Below the pieces are notes generated by a model. That model was not told the DNA's origin, ran no database searches, and saw only the letters and a list, made by a program, of their open reading frames with translations. From Methylophilaceae bacterium (GTDB lineage: Bacteria > Pseudomonadota > Gammaproteobacteria > Burkholderiales > Methylophilaceae): a DNA stretch of 64,000 bases. Positions 40,342 to 48,093 of this stretch are shown here, in pieces. A program made the translations under genes and the position numbers. Where the stretch lies: positions 171,705-235,704 of the forward strand of contig JAOMTQ010000001.1 of assembly GCA_028355955.1 (NCBI GenBank), given 5' to 3'. Each line of letters starts with the position of its first letter. Within the stretch, counting starts at the first letter, position 1.

Positions 40342-41205
40342 ATGAGTATTCAATGGTTTCCAGGTCATATGACCGCGGCAAAAAATAATGCAGAAAAAGG
40401 AATGAAAATTAATGATGTCATTGTCGAGGTTCTCGATGCAAGAATTCCCGGGAGTTCCGTCAATCCAGTTATTAAAAATATTCGAGCAGGTAGACAAAGG
40501 CCTCACCTTAAAATCTTAAATAAATCGGATTTAGCTGATCCTATGGTGACAGAGCATTGGGTGGATTATTTTAATGCACAACCAAAAACGCAAGCGATAC
40601 CTATTTCCGCTAAAAATAAAAATGAGGTAAAAAAAATACTGCCTTTGTGTCAAAAGTTAGCACCTCACCGTGACTCTTCGATTAAGCCATTAAGGATCAT
40701 GATCATGGGTGTGCCTAACGTCGGTAAATCAACTATTATTAATGCTTTGTATCACAAAAAAATTGCTAAGGTCGGTGATATACCAGCTGTGACCAAAAGT
40801 CAGCAAAGAATAGAGATTAATAAACAAACCATCCTAACTGATACGCCAGGGATGATGTGGCCAAAAATTAGCTATGAGCTTGATGGATTTTTTTTAGCTG
40901 CCTCAAATAATATTGGCTCAAACGCTTATGATGAAATTGAAACGGCTTTGGAGTTAGCTGATGTAATTAAGTTGAGGTATCCGGAATCTATATCAAAAAA
41001 ATATAACTTTAAATCTCCCTTCCCTGAGGATGAATTTTTCTTAGATGATATTGCAAGGCAGCGGGGTTTTGTTCTCAAGAAAGGCAAACCAAACCTTGAG
41101 AAAGCAGCGATTAGTTTTATTAACGATTATAGGCAAGGACTTTTAGGAAGAATCACTTTAGAGACCCCAGCCTCCAGAGAAAAAATGATTAAAGAAAATA
41201 CTTAA
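40342..41205 (+). CDS. ylqF: Ribosome biogenesis GTPase YlqF/RbgA-like
   Basis: 287 aa circularly permuted GTPase: G4 LNKSDLAD precedes G1 GVPNVGKSTIINAL, G3 is DTPGMMWP. N-terminal SIQWFPGHMTAAKNNA is the family signature and the C-terminal helical domain is present. RbgA assists late 50S assembly in Bacillus; proteobacterial homologues are less studied. Ends with a 4-nt convergent overlap with the next minus-strand gene. Confidence 0.9.
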   Translation: MSIQWFPGHMTAAKNNAEKGMKINDVIVEVLDARIPGSSVNPVIKNIRAGRQRPHLKILNKSDLADPMVTEHWVDYFNAQPKTQAIPISAKNKNEVKKILPLCQKLAPHRDSSIKPLRIMIMGVPNVGKSTIINALYHKKIAKVGDIPAVTKSQQRIEINKQTILTDTPGMMWPKISYELDGFFLAASNNIGSNAYDEIETALELADVIKLRYPESISKKYNFKSPFPEDEFFLDDIARQRGFVLKKGKPNLEKAAISFINDYRQGLLGRITLETPASREKMIKENT

Positions 41206-41891
41206 TTTATTAGCACCCAAGTTTCTTTTGAAATAAATCTTTTAGAAGGAACACAATCATATTTAGTAAAAATTTGCTTTAGCAATTTACTATCGCTTAC
41301 TGAATGCCAAGTTTCAACAAAAATTTCACCAATAGAATTTGAAATTCCTATTCCCCTTGGTTTACAGTTTGTTGTGCTAGTGGGTCGAGAGCCCCATAAT
41401 TTAGAATGCATTACTTGATGAGCTTGTCCGTTAATTTCAAGATTCTCTTTGCTTTCTGCTTTAAATTTAAATATCCAATCGAAGTCACTAAAATCAGGAT
41501 GCCTGTCTTCATCTTTGATAATTTTTTTTGTTTCATAGCCAACGGGGTAATCTTTAACTTGGATATGCCTTGCAAAAACACTGTAACCTTTTTTTTGGTC
41601 TCCCTCGACAATGTCATAGAGCACTAAGCCATTTTTTATTTCTTTTTTTTGAATAAAGTCATCAGTAATGCTTGATTTAAAAAAACTCCCTTTCCATTTT
41701 ATATTCACGTAAGCATACTCAAAAATAACGTCATTATCTTCATGTGTACGGAAGGTCACATCACCCGTTGCATCATTTTTATCCCCTAAGCTGTCATGTT
41801 CATAACTATATCTTAAGTCCTCTGATGTTCCGCCAACAGTAGGGAGTAGCAGAATAAAAATAATGAATACTAATTTGTGGAAATCAGCCAT
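41202..41891 (-). CDS. Secreted protein of unknown function
   Basis: 229 aa from ATG 41891 (MADFHKLVFIIFILLLPTVGG), which starts directly with a signal peptide; the tracked start 24 codons upstream would bury it. The mature part is beta-rich, with WKGSFFKSSITDDF, RHIQVKDYPVGYETKK and two cysteines (TNCKPRG and KYDCVPS). I do not recognise the family. It begins 1 nt after the stop of the next small secreted gene, so they form a pair. Confidence 0.7.
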   Translation of the reverse strand: MADFHKLVFIIFILLLPTVGGTSEDLRYSYEHDSLGDKNDATGDVTFRTHEDNDVIFEYAYVNIKWKGSFFKSSITDDFIQKKEIKNGLVLYDIVEGDQKKGYSVFARHIQVKDYPVGYETKKIIKDEDRHPDFSDFDWIFKFKAESKENLEINGQAHQVMHSKLWGSRPTSTTNCKPRGIGISNSIGEIFVETWHSVSDSKLLKQIFTKYDCVPSKRFISKETWVLIN

Positions 41892-41892
41892 A

Positions 41893-42174
41893 TTATTCCT
41901 TAATAAATTGAGTGATACCCAGGCAACCCTCGGGGTCCATACAAGGCCAATCTGATTGAACACCGCATGAGTTAAGTGGGATCAGAGATTCTTTGACGCA
42001 ATATTTCTTCCCCTCAATTACCTCATAAGATTGACATGCCTGATTATTAGCAAAATAATTTTCAGATGTCAGCTTCAGCTTTTTATCTTCAGATGCAATA
42101 ACATAATTACAAGTTAAGATTGCTACGACAGAAATAATATTTTTCAATATTTGCATGCATTTCATACGGTTCAT
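41893..42174 (-). CDS. Small secreted cysteine-containing protein
   Basis: 93 aa with a signal peptide (ILKNIISVVAILTCNYVIAS) and a mature part of about 65 residues with five cysteines: NNQACQSYEV, KKYCVKES, NSCGVQSDWPCMDPEGC. Family not recognised. Lies downstream of the Fur-box porin/FMN/PepSY genes on the same strand, and its stop is 1 nt from the next gene. Candidate redox or metal-binding periplasmic protein (inference). Confidence 0.65.
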   Translation of the reverse strand: MNRMKCMQILKNIISVVAILTCNYVIASEDKKLKLTSENYFANNQACQSYEVIEGKKYCVKESLIPLNSCGVQSDWPCMDPEGCLGITQFIKE

Positions 42175-42216
42175 ACATGAAATACTAGATCAAAACTTAC
42201 AAAAATGGAATAAGGC

Positions 42217-42957
42217 TTAGTAGCGCTTTTTTCTTAACCAAATCCAAACACCAGAGATTGAGATTAGCAATAAAAAGATAGCGATAATGTCTAGTAACCA
42301 CTTACCAAAACCTTTAATAATATTACCATTATGAAGGTCAAGAAAAAATTGTTCTAATGAGATGCCCTTTCCTAAAAAATAAGATTCTACCTGTTGCGTC
42401 TTTTCATCTGGCATTACAACCTCATTACTCCATTCATTAAAGTTTGAGTCGGACACCCTCCACTCTTGCCCTTCATCATTTGATTCCCATACTTGATTGC
42501 TAGTTTTAAGGAATAATAAATTGTTCAATGCGCCTAGCTTTTGAATGTTTACAGGGACTCCCGTTGAACCTGTGAGCTTTTCAATCAACTCACCCTCTTC
42601 AGTTAATAGAACAAGTCCATTTTCAATGGCTATAACTAACATTTGGTTGAAGATTACCACGCCAATGATTGGAACCTCGCTCTTAAAAACAGGTTGATTA
42701 TCTAAAAATACCTGATTGCCAAACCTTGATATGAAATGATTATCTACAGAAAATGATTCTTCCTTATTTGGCATAGATATATTGTACAAAGCTAAGATCA
42801 TAGGTGAGGCGGTATACTTTTCATCTAAACCTAAATCCTCTGTGTGATTTAGAAATATTCCGGTGATTGATAGATGGATTAAGAAAACACAAACCGCAAT
42901 GCCCGTAAACTTATGGACTTGATTAATAGATTTTAAGGTAATTCTTATTTTTTTCAT
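42217..42957 (-). CDS. PepSY-associated TM-helix protein, putative electron-transfer/ferric reductase component
   Basis: 246 aa. N-terminal membrane helix with basic/His start INQVHKFTGIAVCVFLIHLSITGIFLNHTEDLGLDEKY, typical of PepSY-TM proteins, a periplasmic domain of about 155 residues, and a C-terminal helix WLLDIIAIFLLLISISGVWIWL. Such proteins partner flavinylated domains in moving electrons across the membrane. ATGA overlap with the upstream FMN-binding gene ties the pair together. Under the Fur-box promoter region, so iron reduction is the likely job (inference). Confidence 0.75.
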   Translation of the reverse strand: MKKIRITLKSINQVHKFTGIAVCVFLIHLSITGIFLNHTEDLGLDEKYTASPMILALYNISMPNKEESFSVDNHFISRFGNQVFLDNQPVFKSEVPIIGVVIFNQMLVIAIENGLVLLTEEGELIEKLTGSTGVPVNIQKLGALNNLLFLKTSNQVWESNDEGQEWRVSDSNFNEWSNEVVMPDEKTQQVESYFLGKGISLEQFFLDLHNGNIIKGFGKWLLDIIAIFLLLISISGVWIWLRKKRY

Positions 42958-43466
42958 TTATTTTTTACATATTGATCAAGAAAGAGTGAAAGCTCAGCAA
43001 TGGATGTCATTGCCCATACCGACAGCGTAGCTCCTGATATACCATCTACCTCTCGATTTAGCTTCATTCCATCTAAGCTCGCCCCTTCGAACTGCTTTCT
43101 AAAGGCAGGATATCTAACTTCCCAGCCTCTAATCTCTCTAAATTCTAACACTTTAATGTCTTGAATTTGATTGTCTTTGATTTCAACACCAAACGTGATG
43201 GGTTCTACTTTTCCAATTTCCTGTAATATCCAAGCTGTTCTACCATCTTTTTTCCAATATCTAATTCTTAATGAGCCATAAGGATGTTCAAGAATTTTCT
43301 CAACTGATTTTCTTAGTTTACCCACGAGCATAATCTTCTTACTTTTGGGCGGAGCATTATCAAAAACCTCATCCAGAAAATCTTTATCAGTTTGATATAC
43401 GCCGCGCGCATGCAAAGATGATGCTAACAAAATTACCATTAGCATCATCCATGTAAGGGAAAACAA
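42954..43466 (-). CDS. Periplasmic FMN-binding (flavinylated) protein
   Basis: 170 aa with a signal peptide (MLMVILLASSLHARG). The track start is a TTG; an ATG a few codons in is an alternative. Near the C-terminus REVDGISGATLSVWAMT carries the flavinylation motif (S/T)GA(S/T), where ApbE attaches FMN to the threonine. With the overlapping PepSY-TM gene it forms an electron-transfer module like those that reduce extracytoplasmic Fe(III). No apbE in the window. Confidence 0.85.
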   Translation of the reverse strand: MFSLTWMMLMVILLASSLHARGVYQTDKDFLDEVFDNAPPKSKKIMLVGKLRKSVEKILEHPYGSLRIRYWKKDGRTAWILQEIGKVEPITFGVEIKDNQIQDIKVLEFREIRGWEVRYPAFRKQFEGASLDGMKLNREVDGISGATLSVWAMTSIAELSLFLDQYVKNK

Positions 43467-43486
43467 AAAATTTTTATTTAAATTAT

Positions 43487-43615
43487 CTATAAATGGGTTT
43501 CTTTCTTCTGTTGGATTAATTTTACAGCATAACCCAATTCATCCTTCCATAGGCTATCGCTTTTTTGAATTTCTTTTAAAAGCCACAGCAAATAATTTTC
43601 ATCTAAACTCGTCAT
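43487..43615 (-). CDS. 42-aa mini-protein in the Fur-box operon
   Basis: Below the ORF-track cutoff. ATG 43615 with a strong SD (GAGGGG, 4 nt before ATG), TAG at 43489-43487. MTSLDENYLLWLLKEIQKSD then SLWKDELGYAVKLIQQKKETHL: soluble, amphipathic, no signal or cysteines. Sits between porin and FMN-binding gene on the same strand with spacers under 30 nt, so it is very likely co-transcribed. Function unknown. Confidence 0.6.
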   Translation of the reverse strand: MTSLDENYLLWLLKEIQKSDSLWKDELGYAVKLIQQKKETHL

Positions 43616-43641
43616 TTTCCCCTCTAATATTTATTTAAAAT

Positions 43642-44892
43642 TTAGAACTGGTATCCAATTCCTAAGTTAAGACCATCAAGCGTTTTTGTAATAGCAGAAC
43701 CATTATCTTGTATTTGCCAATCCATCTTTACAACGACGTCTTTATCAATCCACCAGTTAACTCCAGCATTGTATTGAGAATATTCATATTCTGATCCCCC
43801 TCCACTGCCATCTTGATTATTCCATACGGCATAACGCCCAAAGATTCCGATATCTTGATTCATAGTCAAAAGATTATTAAATCGATATGAAGGCTCTACG
43901 TAGTAACCATACTGCTGATCTGCGCTAACAGCTTTTACTGCAGATCCATCAATATCCCACCAAGCATATAATGCCCTTAAGCCAAAATTAGCTCTGTTAT
44001 AAACTACATGACCTTCATAAAGTGTGGCTGCACCACAACCGTCAATCTCATCTTGACAGAAATTATCTTGATAATTAATTGTTCCGGCTAATTCCAAGCC
44101 CGGTACCGCTGTATATTTAAGATTTCCTGTGTATGCCAACGTACTCGCATCAGCTTCGGCTACTTTTTGGCGAGCCTTTCTAACAGCATAATTAGAACTG
44201 CCTGTGGATTTTAAGCCTGAAGTTATTGCTACTTTTGCGTTAAGTCCATCCATAAACTCATGCTCTACCATGGCACCCCCTTCCCACCAGGTAGTCGGGA
44301 TGATATTTTTTTCTACATCATTTCTTTCAACACCATAAAAAGTCGGCGGCTCATGTGTTTCGTTCATGATTCCCACTGGGATAAGAAATAATCCACCGAC
44401 TACGTTAGTTTTTTGCGTTAAATCATATTGGATGTAGGCTTGTTCTAGTTCAACCTCACCTGGCTGACCTTCACCTGAGAGACTGTGTTCTAGTTCAAGC
44501 TCTGATACAAATCGCATCTTGTCATTAAATTCATGATTGACGAATAACACAAAACGATGGAAATCTATTTGGCTTTTATGGTTTTCGCTATTATCGTCAT
44601 CTCTATGCGCGTTATAGTGTAATTCGCCATAACCACCAATGGTTGTTTTATTGGATAACTTAACTTGCGCCTTAATTGCTTCGTCTGTCGCATCTGCAAC
44701 TGCGTCCACTGAACCAGCAACATCTTCGACCTCTCCTTTCAGAGATTCGTTTTCTTTCTTAAGGTCGGCCATCTGTTCTTTCATTTCTTGCATCATTTGC
44801 ATGATTTCTGCATTCGTAGGATCAGCTGCCATCGCAGATACGCTTAATGCTGATAGAACAGCTAAAGTTAAAACACTCTTCTTAATATTCAT
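43642..44892 (-). CDS. Outer-membrane porin with N-terminal coiled coil
   Basis: 416 aa from ATG 44892 (MNIKKSVLTLAVLSALSVSAMA), preceded by a GGAG-like site; the track's upstream start reads through a hexamer repeat. Mature N-terminus is a coiled coil (IMQMMQEMKEQMADLKKENESLKGEV), then KTTIGGYGELHYNA and a beta-barrel ending LNLGIGYQF with terminal Phe. The layout recalls OprP/OprO-like and other coiled-coil porins. First gene of a minus-strand operon whose promoter region carries a Fur box, so iron-controlled expression is expected. Confidence 0.85.
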   Translation of the reverse strand: MNIKKSVLTLAVLSALSVSAMAADPTNAEIMQMMQEMKEQMADLKKENESLKGEVEDVAGSVDAVADATDEAIKAQVKLSNKTTIGGYGELHYNAHRDDDNSENHKSQIDFHRFVLFVNHEFNDKMRFVSELELEHSLSGEGQPGEVELEQAYIQYDLTQKTNVVGGLFLIPVGIMNETHEPPTFYGVERNDVEKNIIPTTWWEGGAMVEHEFMDGLNAKVAITSGLKSTGSSNYAVRKARQKVAEADASTLAYTGNLKYTAVPGLELAGTINYQDNFCQDEIDGCGAATLYEGHVVYNRANFGLRALYAWWDIDGSAVKAVSADQQYGYYVEPSYRFNNLLTMNQDIGIFGRYAVWNNQDGSGGGSEYEYSQYNAGVNWWIDKDVVVKMDWQIQDNGSAITKTLDGLNLGIGYQF

Positions 44893-44924
44893 TGCTATAA
44901 AAACTCCTTTAAAAAAATTATTAT

Positions 44925-44948
44925 TAAATCTAAATCTAAATCTAAATA
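44925..44948. repeat. Short hexanucleotide tandem repeat (TAAATC)
   Basis: Three TAAATC units followed by TAAATA lie 33-56 nt upstream of the porin ATG, in its leader or promoter. A tract this short may be stable, but length changes would alter promoter or leader spacing. Confidence 0.6.
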
Positions 44949-44967
44949 AGAACTGTTTACAATTGTA

Positions 44968-44986
44968 AATGAGAATCATTCTCATT
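44968..44986. promoter_or_regulatory. Fur box in divergent promoter region
   Basis: AATGAGAATCATTCTCATT is a perfect 9-1-9 inverted repeat, the architecture of the classical Fur box GATAATGATAATCATTATC. It lies 76 nt before the porin ATG (minus) and 120 nt before the barrel gene ATG (plus). A TATAAT at 44998-45003 on the plus strand is placed so that its -35 falls inside the box. A second perfect palindrome, TTTACAATTGTAAA (44956-44969), abuts it. Repression of both divergent units under iron sufficiency is the expected effect. Confidence 0.8.
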
Positions 44987-45105
44987 ACAAGAATATTTAT
45001 AATATATTTATCAATAGGTTAAAAATTTGTTGTATAAAAACAACATAAAAGGAGAGAATTCTGAAATTTAATAGGTAAAATAGGAGATAAAGTATAAAAT
45101 AAAAT

Positions 45106-46125
45106 ATGATCGATTTTAAAAGCCCAAAATTTATTCTACTCACCCCCCTTGTTCTTGCTACCACAGTTGCATTTGCTAACTGGGGTGCTGAGTCCGAAGA
45201 AACACCTATGAATAATGTCACTACCAACGACGAAGATCGCTCTGCCTTTATCGATCTAACTAAGATGGTTGCTGCCGGAGATCTTGAGGGTGCGCAAAAT
45301 CAAGTGATTGAAGCTGCGACAGATCAAGGAGTGGGTTTTACGAAAAGTTTTTTAGAAAAATACTTCCCTACTGTAGAACTCAGTTTTGATACACAAGGTG
45401 GTTCAAAACCAACCAGTGGTATTTTAGTTGTCGCACCACTTTCAGATGAAAGTGATATTCAAAATACCGTCTTCACTCAACTGAGTGCTTTTTATCAAGA
45501 CAATCGAACAACCTTAAATGTTGGTCTAGGATATAGAAGGCTAGCATTTGATAACACATTGATGCTTGGTGTAAATGCTTTTTATGATCATGAATTTCCT
45601 TATGATCATGGTCGAACCTCTCTTGGGCTTGAGGCAAGAACGACTATGGGTGAAATAAATGCCAATAAATACTGGGCGACTACTAAAGATAAAATAGGGA
45701 AAAAAGGTTTCACTGAAAGAGCGCTTGATGGATACGACATCGAAGGGGGTTTAGCGCTTCCATACATGAACTGGGCGACCGTATTTGTTAAACACTCAAA
45801 ATGGAATAGCGAGATTGCAGGCGCGAGTGACCTAAGAGTAAATGAAGTTAGTTTAAGAGCTCGGGTGCCAGTACTTCCAGGTTTGGAAATAGAAGGTGGA
45901 CGAAAATATAATTCTGGAGCTGTCACAAATGATGAAAACTTCTTTATGATTCAATATAATCTCACCGCCGCTCTGTCTGAAAAACCAAAGAGAAGAGGTT
46001 GGACAAGCAAAAATGCCTACGAACTATCAAGCATGGAAGATCGAAGGTATGAAAAAGTTAGACGCCAAAACTTAATTGTTAAACAAATCAGTGCACCGGG
46101 TTCAGTCACTGTTACAGGATTTTAG
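45106..46125 (+). CDS. Passenger-less inverse autotransporter beta-barrel (copy 1)
   Basis: 339 aa. Signal peptide 1-24 (TPLVLATTVAFA), a helical stretch (DLTKMVAAGDLEGAQNQ), then an intimin/invasin-type IAT_beta domain (PF11924): FTQLSAFYQDNRTTLNVGLGYRR and TLMLGVNAFYDHEFPYDHGR parallel the intimin sequences FTQFGWRRKDDRNTLNLGLGYR and MLGVNAFYDYDL. SSMEDRRYEKVRRQNLIVKQ is the linker that normally precedes the passenger, but the protein ends 12 residues later. The next gene starts 7 nt downstream and encodes a secreted protein, so the passenger appears to be a separate polypeptide. Preceded by AGGAGA. Confidence 0.88.
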   Translation: MIDFKSPKFILLTPLVLATTVAFANWGAESEETPMNNVTTNDEDRSAFIDLTKMVAAGDLEGAQNQVIEAATDQGVGFTKSFLEKYFPTVELSFDTQGGSKPTSGILVVAPLSDESDIQNTVFTQLSAFYQDNRTTLNVGLGYRRLAFDNTLMLGVNAFYDHEFPYDHGRTSLGLEARTTMGEINANKYWATTKDKIGKKGFTERALDGYDIEGGLALPYMNWATVFVKHSKWNSEIAGASDLRVNEVSLRARVPVLPGLEIEGGRKYNSGAVTNDENFFMIQYNLTAALSEKPKRRGWTSKNAYELSSMEDRRYEKVRRQNLIVKQISAPGSVTVTGF

Positions 46126-46132
46126 AATAGAT

Positions 46133-47083
46133 ATGAAAAAATTATTCTCACTAATCATTGTTAGCTTTTTAAGTGTAGCTTTTTTTAATAGTGCTCTAGC
46201 AGGTGAGGATACATGCTTAAAAACTGGTGATGCAATTATCACCGTTTCCGGCAATACTGCGACCCAAGTAGGGACGTTAGCCGATAGCACGCTGGACTCA
46301 TGTTCAGATATTCCTGATGAATATAAACTTGAATTTCATGCTTTATCTTTATGCGCTGATGACCCAAGAGAATTAGATTTTTCCAGCTGTCAGTATATGT
46401 TAGCGCCCTCAGATACAACCGTATCACATATTATTAGCTACCCTGCTTCAGGTGCACTTGATATCCCTAAATTTTCAATTGTACCGGGCACTTATCCATA
46501 CATGATGGCAATTTTGAGTAATAAACTAGGTATAAAAGATACTATAACGGTTACCAATGCGGTGACCGGTGCCGCATCCTCAACCGGAACCACATGCTGG
46601 ACATCAAATGCTGGTCCAACAGGTTATACCAATGAGCAATATACCAGTGCTCATGGCGCAACAGTCGCAGGAGGTACTCAGATGCTAACCTGTTCAAATA
46701 CGGCAAGTGACGCCGCTCCTATTTTTTCATATGAGATTATCGCACCCCTAGGCGAGGAAGATTGTCTTGATGGTGCAGCTGGCTGGGAAACTTTTGGGGC
46801 TAGAGGGGGTTATGGTTCTGTGGGTGATGTCGGCAATGGAGAGGGTTTTGGAAGTTTATTACAAAGCAATACTGCTTATGCAACAAATTGTGGAAACGCA
46901 GATAGACTATTGTGGACTATTGTATTAGATGCTCCTGTCACAACTACACTTACATCGTCCTTTGATATGAGGATGCGCACTGTTGATGCGGTATCAGTGG
47001 ATTTCAGTGGTGAATCAGATAACAATGATATTGTTAAGATGGGGGCCGATCCCATTCAAGCCTTTCTAGTTGTTACTAACTAG
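46133..47083 (+). CDS. Secreted six-cysteine-family protein, putative split passenger (copy 1)
   Basis: 316 aa from ATG 46133 (MKKLFSLIIVSFLSVAFFNSALA), a clean signal peptide; the track start inside the barrel gene is not needed. Six cysteines are in the same order as in the proteins at 61143 and 63067: DTCL, DSCSDIPDEY, LSLCADD, SSCQ, TCWTSN, LTCSN; two more (EDCLDG, TNCGNA) are specific to this copy. The C-terminus MGADPIQAFLVVTN corresponds to FGSGPFSAFITVE in the others. No known domain recognised. Inferred partner of the adjacent barrel. Confidence 0.75.
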   Translation: MKKLFSLIIVSFLSVAFFNSALAGEDTCLKTGDAIITVSGNTATQVGTLADSTLDSCSDIPDEYKLEFHALSLCADDPRELDFSSCQYMLAPSDTTVSHIISYPASGALDIPKFSIVPGTYPYMMAILSNKLGIKDTITVTNAVTGAASSTGTTCWTSNAGPTGYTNEQYTSAHGATVAGGTQMLTCSNTASDAAPIFSYEIIAPLGEEDCLDGAAGWETFGARGGYGSVGDVGNGEGFGSLLQSNTAYATNCGNADRLLWTIVLDAPVTTTLTSSFDMRMRTVDAVSVDFSGESDNNDIVKMGADPIQAFLVVTN

Positions 47084-47088
47084 AAACT

Positions 47089-47895
47089 TTAGTCATAATT
47101 TTTTCGTTGTTTCGCGTATGCGCAGTTTTCACAACTGAGATGACTATCAGGAAGGTTCTCTGAATTTAGGCAATCAATCATATTATTCACTTCATGATCA
47201 ATCCATGAAAAATCATGCTCGTACGGTATAAGTGTCTCAGAAAACTTCATTTCACCGAAAAAGCCTTCAGCATAACGATCGGCATTCACGACTAAAAAGT
47301 AAGAAGTCTTACCTGTTTTAAATCCCATCAAATTAAGCAGGTAATTATAAAAGTCCATCTGGATTTTGTAGGCCTCGTGATAGGCCGAGCTTAAATAAGA
47401 CTTTGGATTGACCTCGTAATTACTGGCTTGAGATTTGTAATCAACAACAATCAGCTCTTCAGTTTGCGTATCAAGCCATATATCATCCACACCGCCAGAG
47501 AGAATAATATTCGAGTCATCATATCTTACCATCAACCCCTTTCTCAATGAGTCACGCCAATCATCCATGGCTTCATGTTCAAAAGGAACAATGTGATCTA
47601 ATCCATATTTAGCAAAAAGACGGTGGGGTATTTGTTGCTCACGACAGATATCAAATTCTTTTTTTAGTAACAAATCGGTTGTCTCATTTAATGTCCAGCC
47701 AGGCATTCCCGGCTCAGCTAATCCAACTACTCTATCCAAATAAAAGCACCTAGGGCAGGTGATAAAAGTACTAAATTTACCTCGACTGATTTTAAAGTCG
47801 TCTAATTGGCCTGGTGTATAAATTGAAGAGGCTCTGGTTCTTCTTCCCTTCGCCTCCACTAGCTCTAATTTGCTATTTCTTTTGAGGCTGACCAT
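47089..47895 (-). CDS. Cas4/RecB-like PD-(D/E)XK nuclease
   Basis: 268 aa. Core: GGVDDIWLD (active-site Asp), ELIVVDYKSQA (D-x-K of the nuclease motif). Cysteine pairs at both ends, FITCPRCFYLD and LSCENCAYAKQ, could hold an iron-sulfur cluster as in Cas4/AddB-type nucleases. No CRISPR array or cas genes nearby, so it is an orphan of the PDDEXK_1 group, likely acting in DNA repair. Converges on the secreted-protein gene with a 5-nt gap. Confidence 0.75.
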   Translation of the reverse strand: MVSLKRNSKLELVEAKGRRTRASSIYTPGQLDDFKISRGKFSTFITCPRCFYLDRVVGLAEPGMPGWTLNETTDLLLKKEFDICREQQIPHRLFAKYGLDHIVPFEHEAMDDWRDSLRKGLMVRYDDSNIILSGGVDDIWLDTQTEELIVVDYKSQASNYEVNPKSYLSSAYHEAYKIQMDFYNYLLNLMGFKTGKTSYFLVVNADRYAEGFFGEMKFSETLIPYEHDFSWIDHEVNNMIDCLNSENLPDSHLSCENCAYAKQRKNYD

Positions 47896-48093
47896 TTTTA
47901 TAAATCTCCAATTTTATATAAATACGTTACTTCAATATTAACAATAAAAGATATGTGTATGTTAAAACTGAACTTTTAAAAAGAGTGGCTTGTCATAAGT
48001 GAGTATTGGTAGGGTAAGACGTAAACCTCCTGTTGATTAAACAACGCTCCTATCAGTACATGTGTTATTTTAAATTTGATAAATAGGCGAGAT

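Noticed and set aside
45106-47083. Two-partner secretion (TpsB/TpsA) as explanation of the barrel/secreted pairs
   Set aside because: The barrel has the IAT_beta signature, not POTRA or FhaC-type motifs, and the partners lack a TPS domain or long beta-helix repeats.
47089-47895. Cas4-like gene as sign of a CRISPR-Cas system
   Set aside because: No direct-repeat array and no cas1/cas2 or effector genes anywhere in the window.
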